A DNA stretch of 6,639 nucleotides from positions 1-6,639 of the forward strand of contig JAHDSS010000312.1 in NCBI GenBank assembly GCA_018432565.1, given 5' to 3'. The notes under the pieces were generated by a model that saw nothing but the letters and a program-made list of their open reading frames with translations, did no database searches and was not told the DNA's origin. Positions 1 through 5,453 of this stretch are shown here, in pieces. The translations under genes were made by a program, and so were the position numbers. Source of the stretch: Kiritimatiellia bacterium. GTDB taxonomy: Bacteria; Verrucomicrobiota; Kiritimatiellia; CAIQIC01; Lenti-01. Within the stretch, counting starts at the first letter, position 1. Each line of letters opens with the position of its first letter.

Positions 1-1553
1 AGCTCGGCCTCGGCATGGCCGAGGTCCACGCCGATGGCCAGGGTGCCGGGGTCCCAGACGGCGGGATAATCGCACAGATACAGGGCCCGGGCGTGATGAT
101 CCAGTCCGGGCGACCGGCCGGCCGCGCGGATCCAGACCGTCGGCGAGCCGGACTCCAGCACCCGGGCCAGCAGCGTCAGTCCCCGGTTCCGTCCCATCTC
201 CAGCATGGCGTCCAGATCGGGATCGGGATTGACGGCCACCCGCGCGGCGAAACCGCCGCGCTCGATGCGCGGCCGGCCGTCGGCATTCTGGGCGGCGCAC
301 AGAAACGCGCTGGAGGCCCAGTCCTGATCGGCAAACAGGCCCGACATGCGCAGCATCAGATAGCGCAGCACATCCTCGTCGTCGCGGAATCCCTCCGGAG
401 CCGTCGGGGCCGGCCCGACGGGTTCCAGGCGGGGACGGAAGCCGGGGGCGGCCGGTGCGGCGGGATGGGTCAGGGTCAGGGACGCAGGCTCCAAGGCCTG
501 TCCGGGAGGCAATCCGCCCTGCAAGACCGACTCCGGCACAGGCGTAGCGCCCCCGAACCGCGGCAGGCGCTCCATGGCGCCGGCCCGCGCCGCATCCTCG
601 TCTTCCGCCGGCCAGGCATCCGCCTCCAGGGAGAATGTGGCGCTGCGCGGAAAATTTCCGGTGGCGGGAGTCACGGCCAGATCGAATTCCAGCCCCATCC
701 ATCCGGGTTCATCCAGGACGGGACGGCAGCGCCGGGGCTCGGCGAGGTCCAGCAGCAGACCAACGGCCAGGCCGTCGCGCCAGGCCACGACGGCCGGCGG
801 CAACTCCTCCTGCAGGACGGGAACGCCCATCGCATCCGTCCTGACCTTGATCCGCATGCGCAGGCGGCGCGGGGGGCCTTCCAGGCTCTGTACCCGAGCC
901 TGCAGAATGCGGCGGCCGGAGGGGGCGAGCACCACGATCAGATGCCATTCCAGCCGGCCGTCATCCACCTTGCCGGCATACAGCCGCGCCTCCCCTTTTT
1001 CGCGCTCGAACATCCCCCCTTCCCTCCCCATCCGTTCCGGGGACAGAATCCAGCGCTCGCCCGTTTCCGCATCCTGCAGTTCCAGCGCCAGAGGCAGGGG
1101 TTCGCCATGGGCCAGTTCCAGCGGCAGAAAGTCCATCGGGCGATCTTCGGGCGGGAAGACCAGCGACCAGCGGTGGGCGCGGATCTGCGATTCATACCGG
1201 ACCGACAGCGACCGCACCAGGCAGGAGCCGAAGGCGTTGCGAACGGACGGCAGCACGCCGGGCGCCAGCGGAAGCGGAAGGGCATCGGCCACGGCCACGC
1301 GGATCCCCCGCCAGTCCAGGTTCTCCGTTCCGTCGGGGATCCGGCCGATCCAGAGGGAGCCGTCGCGTCCCCAATCGGGCGACGGCGGAACGGCGTCGGC
1401 CGGCAGGCCGTCCACCGCCGCCCATTCCCCCTCGCCGCGGTAGAGCCGGACCGGCGATTCCACGGCAAATGCCCCAAGAGCCCAAAGCAGGCCCGCCGCC
1501 GCGGCGGCCCGGACGGGCCGTCGCCGGTTGAACGGCGGGCGGAACAGGTTCAA
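1..1553 (-). CDS. Exported protein of unknown family, C-terminus beyond window
   Basis: The reading frame is open from 1553 to the left edge: 517 residues are visible and no stop is reached. I chose the TTG at 1553-1551 because it overlaps the stop of the upstream UVR gene (TTGA), has GGGAG 8 nt upstream (plus-strand 1562-1566), and gives an intact signal peptide: basic n-region RRRPVR (10-15), hydrophobic core at about 16-29, and AFA (28-30) as a likely signal peptidase I site. No ATG or GTG gives a better start nearby. The mature part looks beta-rich, with many alternating hydrophobic residues at about 80-270, then a Pro/Ala-rich linker (about 330-385), then an apparently separate C-terminal region (about 390-517, containing DDEDVLRYLMLRM and LYLCDYPAVWDPG). 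I recognise no catalytic motif or named family. The layout would fit a secreted or periplasmic multi-domain protein, but that is inference. Overlap with the UVR gene implies translational coupling. Confidence 0.8.
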   Translation of the reverse strand, partial: MNLFRPPFNRRRPVRAAAAAGLLWALGAFAVESPVRLYRGEGEWAAVDGLPADAVPPSPDWGRDGSLWIGRIPDGTENLDWRGIRVAVADALPLPLAPGVLPSVRNAFGSCLVRSLSVRYESQIRAHRWSLVFPPEDRPMDFLPLELAHGEPLPLALELQDAETGERWILSPERMGREGGMFEREKGEARLYAGKVDDGRLEWHLIVVLAPSGRRILQARVQSLEGPPRRLRMRIKVRTDAMGVPVLQEELPPAVVAWRDGLAVGLLLDLAEPRRCRPVLDEPGWMGLEFDLAVTPATGNFPRSATFSLEADAWPAEDEDAARAGAMERLPRFGGATPVPESVLQGGLPPGQALEPASLTLTHPAAPAAPGFRPRLEPVGPAPTAPEGFRDDEDVLRYLMLRMSGLFADQDWASSAFLCAAQNADGRPRIERGGFAARVAVNPDPDLDAMLEMGRNRGLTLLARVLESGSPTVWIRAAGRSPGLDHHARALYLCDYPAVWDPGTLAIGVDLGHAEAE

Positions 1554-2371
1554 CTGGCGTTCTCCCGCCCCCCGGGAGGATGCATCCGCTTCTTGCCGGA
1601 CGGACGCCCGCCCAGCGTTTTCAGCGCCTTCAGCCGGTCGCGCAAAAACGCCGCTTTTTCGTAGTGTTCCAGTTCCACGGCGCGGGCCAGGGCTTCCTGG
1701 AGGGATTCCGTTTCGCTGCGGGGCCGGCGACGATCGACCTCCTCCGCCAGTTCCCGCATGGATACCAGTTCCGGGGCCGGGGGCGCGGCCGAACCGTCTT
1801 CGTTCACCGGCTCGTAGTTTTCCGTGTAGAACTGTTCGAGATCCGTCACGGCTTCGCGCACCAGTTTATCGGCGGCTTCGAAGTTCCCCTGCTGCATGTC
1901 CAGTTCGGCGCGGGCGCGGACGTTCATCATGCGCATGTAGGGATAGAGCTGCATGAACTGCCAGGCCGCATCGTCGTCGTCGGCGTACTCCGACACGATG
2001 TCAATCAGGTCGAGGACGTGATCGCTGTCGCGGACAACGCCGCCCAGGTCGCCCAGGGCGTGGAACGCCATCATGCGGTAGTAGTACTGCATGACCTCCT
2101 GCTGCAGTTCGGAGCAGTCGTTGGCATCGAGGGCGCGGGGCAGCACCTGGCCCGGCGCGCGCATTTCCTCCTCGATGTAGCAGTCCTTCAGCGACGGAAA
2201 CCCGCGCGGCGTTTCGCCGTCGGGCCGGCCCTCGGGGCGCATCTGGAACACGCCCAGATCCAGCCGCAGCTGGATCTGGCGCGAACCGTCCGCCGTCCGG
2301 ACGTAGCGCGCCCGCACTTCGTTGGGATCATAGTCCCAGCCGGACAAAATAGTCGCGAGGTCGTTGTTCAT
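1550..2371 (-). CDS. UVR (UvrB/UvrC) motif-containing protein
   Basis: A 273-residue soluble protein with no signal peptide or membrane segment. Residues about 221-254 form a UVR motif (ETESLQEALARAVELEHYEK, then AAFLRDRLKAL), the helical hairpin through which UvrB and UvrC contact each other and which also occurs in McsA and Clp-type proteins. The rest shares nothing obvious with UvrB or UvrC: an N-terminal segment with WDYDPNEVRARYV (12-24), then helices at about 85-185 including an acidic run DDDD (131-134) and an aromatic-rich stretch. The C-terminus is a basic, Gly/Pro-rich tail. It is therefore not a nucleotide-excision nuclease; I associate this architecture with Planctomycetes and Verrucomicrobia proteins of unknown role, perhaps a regulatory or adaptor protein. 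The start has AAAGG 7 nt upstream. Its stop overlaps the TTG start of the next gene, so the two are probably co-translated. No promoter is visible directly upstream; transcription probably comes through the hairpin at 2399-2423. Confidence 0.88.
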   Translation of the reverse strand: MNNDLATILSGWDYDPNEVRARYVRTADGSRQIQLRLDLGVFQMRPEGRPDGETPRGFPSLKDCYIEEEMRAPGQVLPRALDANDCSELQQEVMQYYYRMMAFHALGDLGGVVRDSDHVLDLIDIVSEYADDDDAAWQFMQLYPYMRMMNVRARAELDMQQGNFEAADKLVREAVTDLEQFYTENYEPVNEDGSAAPPAPELVSMRELAEEVDRRRPRSETESLQEALARAVELEHYEKAAFLRDRLKALKTLGGRPSGKKRMHPPGGRENAS

Positions 2372-2398
2372 GAGCGAACCTTTTTTCGCGGTACAAGA

Positions 2399-2423
2399 CC
2401 CCGGCCGGACCAGCCGGCCGGGG
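2399..2423 (-). terminator. Strong GC hairpin between two minus-strand genes; possible terminator or attenuator
   Basis: Perfect inverted repeat: arms CCCCGGCCGG and CCGGCCGGGG (10 bp each) around a 5-nt loop. It lies 27 nt past the stop of the Lys-rich gene and 28 nt before the UVR gene. Read on the minus strand it is followed by TCTTGT, which is not a real U-tract, so a classic intrinsic terminator is doubtful. It may lower read-through into the UVR gene or protect the upstream mRNA 3' end. Confidence 0.5.
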
Positions 2424-2449
2424 ATCCTGGCCTTGGCAGGACCGCGGGA

Positions 2450-2953
2450 TTATTCCGGGGCCGCTTCGGGGGAAACGGCTTCCTCCTGCACCGCCGGTAC
2501 GGCTTCGGACGCTTCACGCGCCTTCCGCTCGGCCTTGCGGGCGGCGCGCTTCGCCTTGCGCTCCGCCTTCTCTTCTTCCGTCAGCGCCTTGCGCTCGGTC
2601 TTCTCTCCCTTGCGCTCCATCCGCTTTTCAGCGTCCTTGGCCTTCTTTTCAACCTTTTTCTCAGCGCATTCGGCCTTCTTCTCCGCCTTCTTCTCGGCGC
2701 ATGCGGCTTTCTTCTCCGCCTTCTTGGCCTTTTTAGCGGCCTTCTTTTCGGCGCAATCCGCCTTCTTGCCGGCTTTCATTTCGGCTTTCTGGGCCTTGTC
2801 GGCGCAACAGGGAGACTTCACCGCCTCCTGCGTTGCCTCGGGCGCGTCTTCTTTGACCGGCTCTTCCGCCGGCTTGCGGGTCCACCACCACGCCGACGAA
2901 TTCATGGCCATGGCCAGCAGGGCCGTCAGGGTGATCAGGGTCAGTCGTTTCAT
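2450..2953 (-). CDS. Exported Lys/Ala/Glu-rich coiled-coil protein with Cys-bearing repeats
   Basis: A 167-residue protein. The ATG at 2953 is preceded by GGAGG at 7 nt and begins a clear signal peptide (MKRLTLITLTALLAMAMNSS, cleavage probably after Ala21), so a longer upstream start reading 75 more residues is unlikely. The mature chain opens with WWW (22-24), has an acidic stretch (about 29-45), a Cys pair (49-50), then a long highly charged helix. Within it the 11-residue units ACAEKKAEKKA (84-94), ECAEKKVEKKA (95-105) and KDAEKRMERKG (106-116) follow a related unit at 66-76 and a 7-residue insert KKAEKKA (77-83); an 11-residue period is the signature of a hendecad coiled coil. Cys67, Cys85 and Cys96 share one repeat position. 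The C-terminus is acidic and Pro-containing (about 149-167). Composition resembles histone H1-like bacterial proteins, but the signal peptide argues for the periplasm or envelope. Function unknown. It has its own promoter (2999-3026). Confidence 0.85.
   Translation of the reverse strand: MKRLTLITLTALLAMAMNSSAWWWTRKPAEEPVKEDAPEATQEAVKSPCCADKAQKAEMKAGKKADCAEKKAAKKAKKAEKKAACAEKKAEKKAECAEKKVEKKAKDAEKRMERKGEKTERKALTEEEKAERKAKRAARKAERKAREASEAVPAVQEEAVSPEAAPE
2606..2758 (-). repeat. In-gene tandem repeat encoding 11-residue coiled-coil units
   Basis: Degenerate 33-nt units, plus one 21-nt unit, encode residues 66-116 of the Lys-rich protein in the order 11, 7, 11, 11, 11. Each carries an AEK(K/R) core. 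The DNA repeats less exactly than the protein, since GCC/GCG/GCA and AAG/AAA codons alternate, which suggests selection on the protein rather than recent slippage. Confidence 0.7.
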
Positions 2954-2998
2954 TGAGCTTCCTCCGGTTTTGGTTTTTGGGACTGTCAAGTGCCGGAC

Positions 2999-3026
2999 AC
3001 TATACCGCATCGCGGCCGGTTGGCAA
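2999..3026 (-). promoter_or_regulatory. Sigma70-like promoter for the Lys-rich exported protein
   Basis: On the minus strand TTGCCA (3026-3021, five of six matches to TTGACA), a 16-nt spacer, and TATAGT (3004-2999, five of six matches to TATAAT). The predicted transcript start near 2992 gives a leader of about 39 nt before the ATG at 2953, with the ribosome-binding site in place. The -35 box abuts the end of the DegT gene (stop at 3030-3028). Confidence 0.6.
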
Positions 3027-3027
3027 C

Positions 3028-4146
3028 CTAGCCTCGATAGAAGTCCGCAATGGATTCCACCACCCATTCGGCCATGTCGTCGGTCAGGTCCGGGAAAATC
3101 GGCAGGGCCAGGGTTTCGCGTGCGGCGCGTTCGCTTTCGGGGAAGTCGCCCTCCCGGTGGCCGAGATCCCGGAAGCACTCCTGCAGGTGCAGGGGGACGG
3201 GATAATAGATTTCCACGCCGACGTCGCGGGACCGCAGATGCGCCAGCAGGTCGTCGCGCCGCTTCGCGCGGATGACAAACTGGTTGTAGATGTGGCGGTT
3301 GGCCACCGCCTGCGGCAGGACCACCTGCCCGGCGGCCTCGAGGCCGGCCGACGCAAACAGCCGGCGGTAGCGCTCGGCGTTGGCCTGCCGGCCCGCCGTC
3401 CAGCCGTCCAGATGCCGCAGCTTGATCGTCACCACCGCCGCCTGCAGGGCGTCGAGCCGGAAATTGCCGCCGACGAGCTGATGGTAGTACTTGGGCTCCG
3501 AGCCGTGATTGCGCAGAATCACCGCCTTTTTCGCCTTGGCCTCATCCTGCATCGTCACCATGCCGCCGTCGCCGAAACAGCCAAGGTTTTTCGACGGGAA
3601 GAACGAGAAGCATCCGTAGTCGCCGATGCTCCCGGCGCGCCGGCCCTTCCATTCCGAGCCGATCGCCTGGGCGGCGTCTTCGATCACGATCAGGCCGTGC
3701 GCCTTCGCCGCCGCCATCACGGCATCCATGTCCGCCATCTGGCCGTAGAGATGCACCGGAATGATCGCCTTCGTCCGCGGCGTCACCGCCGCCTCCAGTT
3801 TCGAGGCGTCCAGGTTGAACGTCACCGGATCAATATCCACAAACACCGGCTTCGCCCCCAGCCGGGAAATGGCCCCGACCGTCGCGAAAAACGTGTAGGG
3901 AGTCGTAATCACTTCGTCGCCGGTGCCGATGCCCTCCGCCATCAGGGCCAGGATCAGTGCATCCGATCCCGAGGTGACGCCCACCGCGTGCGCCGCGCCG
4001 CAGTACGCCGCCACCGCCGCCTCGCATTCCTGCACCTTCGGGCCCAGGATGAACGCCTGCGACCGGCAGATCTCCAGCAGCGCGGGCTCGATTTCCTCCC
4101 GGATTTGTTCGTATTGCGGCTTCAAATCCAACAGCGGTACTTTCAT
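3028..4146 (-). CDS. DegT/DnrJ/EryC1/StrS family PLP-dependent sugar aminotransferase
   Basis: A 372-residue cytoplasmic enzyme, normal length for the family, which transfers an amino group (usually from glutamate) to a keto-sugar nucleotide for O-antigen, capsule or other glycan sugars. Landmarks: N-terminal [10 protein letters not shown] (3-12), cofactor phosphate-binding region with TSGSDAL (58-64), TTPYTFFAT (81-89), PVHLYGQ (130-136), [11 protein letters not shown] (155-165) with the PLP-pyridine Asp157 and Gln160, and [15 protein letters not shown] (181-195) with Lys186 as the Schiff-base lysine. The C-terminal part has the usual HIYNQFVIR and small-domain segment through [13 protein letters not shown] chose the ATG at 4146, where the family's MKVPLLDL start lies, with AGGAG 5 nt upstream; an in-frame ATG 45 nt earlier adds 15 residues atypical of the family. 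The substrate cannot be read from sequence, and no other sugar gene lies in the window. The palindrome cluster at 4252-4321 sits about 105 bp upstream. Confidence 0.95.
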   Translation of the reverse strand: MKVPLLDLKPQYEQIREEIEPALLEICRSQAFILGPKVQECEAAVAAYCGAAHAVGVTSGSDALILALMAEGIGTGDEVITTPYTFFATVGAISRLGAKPVFVDIDPVTFNLDASKLEAAVTPRTKAIIPVHLYGQMADMDAVMAAAKAHGLIVIEDAAQAIGSEWKGRRAGSIGDYGCFSFFPSKNLGCFGDGGMVTMQDEAKAKKAVILRNHGSEPKYYHQLVGGNFRLDALQAAVVTIKLRHLDGWTAGRQANAERYRRLFASAGLEAAGQVVLPQAVANRHIYNQFVIRAKRRDDLLAHLRSRDVGVEIYYPVPLHLQECFRDLGHREGDFPESERAARETLALPIFPDLTDDMAEWVVESIADFYRG

Positions 4147-4251
4147 GGGGTCTCCTCGAAGGTTGAACACATGGCCGCGACTCTCGCACATCCCCCCGCC
4201 CGAATCACGCGAAAAACATCCGACACCCTCGGGACTCAGGGCCTTACAGAG

Positions 4252-4321
4252 AGTATGGTTATTATAACAACCATACTATGGATGTTATAACATCCATAGT
4301 ATGGATGTTATAACATGCATA
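4252..4321. promoter_or_regulatory. Three tandem 20-bp palindromes, operator-like, overlapping a putative promoter
   Basis: Units at 4255-4274, 4278-4297 and 4301-4320 are each 20 bp and separated by 3 bp, an exact 23-bp period. The middle unit is a perfect palindrome, and with its flanks forms a 34-bp perfect palindrome (4271-4304) centred on GTTATAAC. The first unit differs from it by a compensatory pair (positions 5 and 16, A-T to T-A), so symmetry is kept; the third has one mismatch. A minus-strand TATAAT (4266-4261) in the first unit could be the -10 of the DegT promoter, with the other units over the -35 region and upstream. No good -35 box is visible, which would fit an activator- or repressor-controlled promoter. 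The AT-rich sequence contrasts sharply with its surroundings. Confidence 0.6.
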
Positions 4322-4370
4322 ATTCCGGCGGAGAAGGTTATGGCACGGTTTCGATCTTGATCAGGTTGCT

Positions 4371-4392
4371 CCCGCCGGCTTTGCCGGGCGGG
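4371..4392. repeat. GC-rich hairpin
   Basis: CCCGCCGGC, loop TTT, then GCCGGGCGGG: nine paired bases with a single bulged G. It lies just outside the 119-bp element at 4404-4522 and may belong to it. There is no U-tract on either strand, so it is not called a terminator. Confidence 0.45.
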
Positions 4393-4403
4393 AAGCCGGC
4401 TGC

Positions 4404-4522
4404 CATCCCGAGCCTGCGTGCCTCGCCGGAACCTTGCGCGAAGGCGGGTCGAGACATCTCGGCCTCGCCACTTCGGTTTGCCTGCGGGATCGGGATTGAG
4501 ATCCCTCGACAAGCTCGGGATG
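4404..4522. repeat. Interspersed intergenic repeat-like element with terminal inverted repeats
   Basis: Ends are CATCCCGAGC (4404-4413) and GCTCGGGATG (4513-4522), perfect 10-bp inverted repeats. The right end read on the minus strand, GTCATCCCGAGCTTGTCGAG followed by GGATCT, matches a sequence style I know from dispersed intergenic repeats in many bacteria, where it is often mistranslated as VIPSLSRDL or RQARDD peptides. The inside has a smaller inverted repeat (CGAGA/TCTCG near 4448-4460). It has no coding capacity of its own, so if mobile it would depend on a transposase elsewhere. Identification is from memory of the motif, not a search. Confidence 0.5.
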
Positions 4523-4660
4523 ACCGTCACGCCCTTGCACATTGGCGGTGTGTTGCTGAAATTCCGCGGTGGCGGGACAAGCGATTCCGACTTCGACATT
4601 GCGCGCCTTCGCTCAAGTTGACTGGGGTATGCACCCAACAGCAGATGCGCCGCTCCCCCA

Positions 4661-4805
4661 TCCGGATTTTCCACGCCATGGAAAAAAGTTTTCCACACTA
4701 TGGAAAAATCCGCCCGTTTTTTCCACGCCATGGAAAATATTTCCGCCGGTTTTCCACGCCATGGAAAATTTTCAGGCGATTTTTCCACACCGTGGAAAAT
4801 CCGGA
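4661..4805. repeat. Helically phased array of five TTTTCCA-N5-TGGAAAA palindromes
   Basis: Five 19-bp units lie at 4667-4685, 4689-4707, 4719-4737, 4750-4768 and 4781-4799. All have perfect 7-bp arms TTTTCCA and TGGAAAA; the 5-nt centres are CGCCA, CACTA, CGCCA, CGCCA and CACCG. Centre-to-centre distances are 22, 30, 31 and 31 bp, close to two and three helical turns. Spacers (3, 11, 12 and 12 nt) are unrelated to one another. The outer ends form a 13-bp perfect inverted repeat (TCCGGATTTTCCA at 4661-4673, its complement at 4793-4805). It lies 47 bp past the stop of the three-helix membrane protein gene and about 515 bp before the DegT start. A protein-binding array is the simplest reading; a stand-alone repeat family is the alternative. 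Confidence 0.8.
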
Positions 4806-4852
4806 ACATTCCCGCAGAACGCCCCCTCCCCCGGCCGCTCCCGACCGCTGAA

Positions 4853-5323
4853 TCAGACCATGACGGCGCGAACGATGAAATAGACGAACAGTCCGGCCAC
4901 GGACAGGATGACCAGCACCAGCGGCGTCATCAGGCTGTAATCCGAGCGCCGCCGGGAGCGTTTGCGGTCCAGCACGATGCCGATGATCCCGATGCCCACG
5001 CCGGCCACCATGACCGGAAGGAACGCGTTCAGGTGCACCCACTCGCTGACCCCCTGGGCGGCGGTGTGCCCGGATGCCGTCTGCGGAATCTGCACCGTGG
5101 ACGATTCCACGCGCTTTTCCTCCATCCGCGCCGCCATTGCCCCCTTCTGATCCTCGCTGGCCACGGCCATGAAGAGGAACACATTGAGAATGAGCAGCGG
5201 ATAGACGACATACGCCAGCCAGTTCAACACCTTGCGCCACGGATCCTGGCGGCGCTGCCGTCTATCCACACCGTCCGGGAGACGTCCTCCTGCTCCTCTA
5301 CGCTCCGCGGCCGGCTCGCTCAT
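4853..5323 (-). CDS. Small three-helix inner-membrane protein, unknown function
   Basis: A 156-residue protein. Two adjacent ATG codons (5326, 5323) are possible starts; the second has GGAGG at 6 nt and the first at only 3 nt, so I prefer 5323. A basic, Arg-rich N-terminus (1-31) precedes membrane helices at about 33-55 (LNWLAYVVYPLLILNVFLF), 99-118 (NAFLPVMVAGVGIGIIGIVL) and 131-153. The 57-97 loop is polar and Thr/Ser-rich. The 119-127 loop (DRKRSRRRS) is strongly basic. By the positive-inside rule the N-terminus and the basic loop face the cytoplasm and the 57-97 loop faces outside. No catalytic motif is visible. It follows the PilT gene in the same direction after 130 bp and may share its transcript, but a role in pilus function is only a guess. 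I see no convincing promoter in the gap. Confidence 0.8.
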   Translation of the reverse strand: MSEPAAERRGAGGRLPDGVDRRQRRQDPWRKVLNWLAYVVYPLLILNVFLFMAVASEDQKGAMAARMEEKRVESSTVQIPQTASGHTAAQGVSEWVHLNAFLPVMVAGVGIGIIGIVLDRKRSRRRSDYSLMTPLVLVILSVAGLFVYFIVRAVMV

Positions 5324-5453
5324 CATTTCCCTCCTTGGAAAAATTCTGTTTGCCTATGCGTTGACTTGTACCCGCATTCCGGCCCGGAGGGCCATCGCGG
5401 GCCGTTGGATTGCCGGGTAGCGGATTCCGCCAGGCTTTCATCGCCCCGCCTGC

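Larger units (their letters stand above)
4147..4852. other. 706-bp region without a credible gene
   Basis: Going up in coordinate it holds the DegT leader (4147-4251), three tandem palindromes (4252-4321), a hairpin and interspersed-repeat-like element (4371-4522), a featureless stretch (about 4523-4660) and the phased palindrome array (4661-4805). Open frames crossing it on both strands read straight through the repeats and end in near-identical peptides (ILWML) because the DNA there is palindromic. I treat them as artefacts. Confidence 0.7.

Noticed and set aside
15..1664. Plus-strand open frame of 549 codons, the longest complete one in the window
   Set aside because: It is antisense to the exported-protein gene, rich in Arg, Gly, Gln and Pro with no domain. 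The minus-strand frame has a ribosome-binding site, a signal peptide and uninterrupted natural-looking protein across the same bases.
1550..2371. UvrB or UvrC excinuclease subunit
   Set aside because: Only the short UVR hairpin is shared; the helicase, GIY-YIG and endonuclease domains are absent and the protein is far too short.
1580..2956. Plus-strand open frame of 458 codons
   Set aside because: Antisense to the UVR and Lys-rich genes; its Leu/Phe-rich second half is just the complement of the Lys-codon repeats.
2364..3275. Plus-strand Ser/Ala/Phe-rich open frame that resembles a repetitive membrane protein
   Set aside because: It is the complement of the Lys/Ala/Glu coiled-coil repeat, and no plausible start signal is seen.
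2953..4290. Plus-strand open frame of 445 codons over the aminotransferase
   Set aside because: The minus strand encodes a full-length DegT-family enzyme with all key residues, so this is a shadow.
4661..4805. CRISPR array
   Set aside because: Repeats are 19-bp palindromes with variable centres, and spacers are only 3-12 nt; no cas gene is nearby.
4285..4883. Overlapping open frames on both strands through the repeats, giving peptides with FHAMEN, FPRHGK, FSTPWK or VIPSLSRDL
   Set aside because: These are translations of palindromic repeats in all frames, the commonest kind of false hypothetical protein.
5381..5393. GGCCC-GGA-GGGCC hairpin between pilT and the membrane protein gene as a terminator
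   Set aside because: Only five base pairs and no U-tract; easily expected by chance at this GC content.
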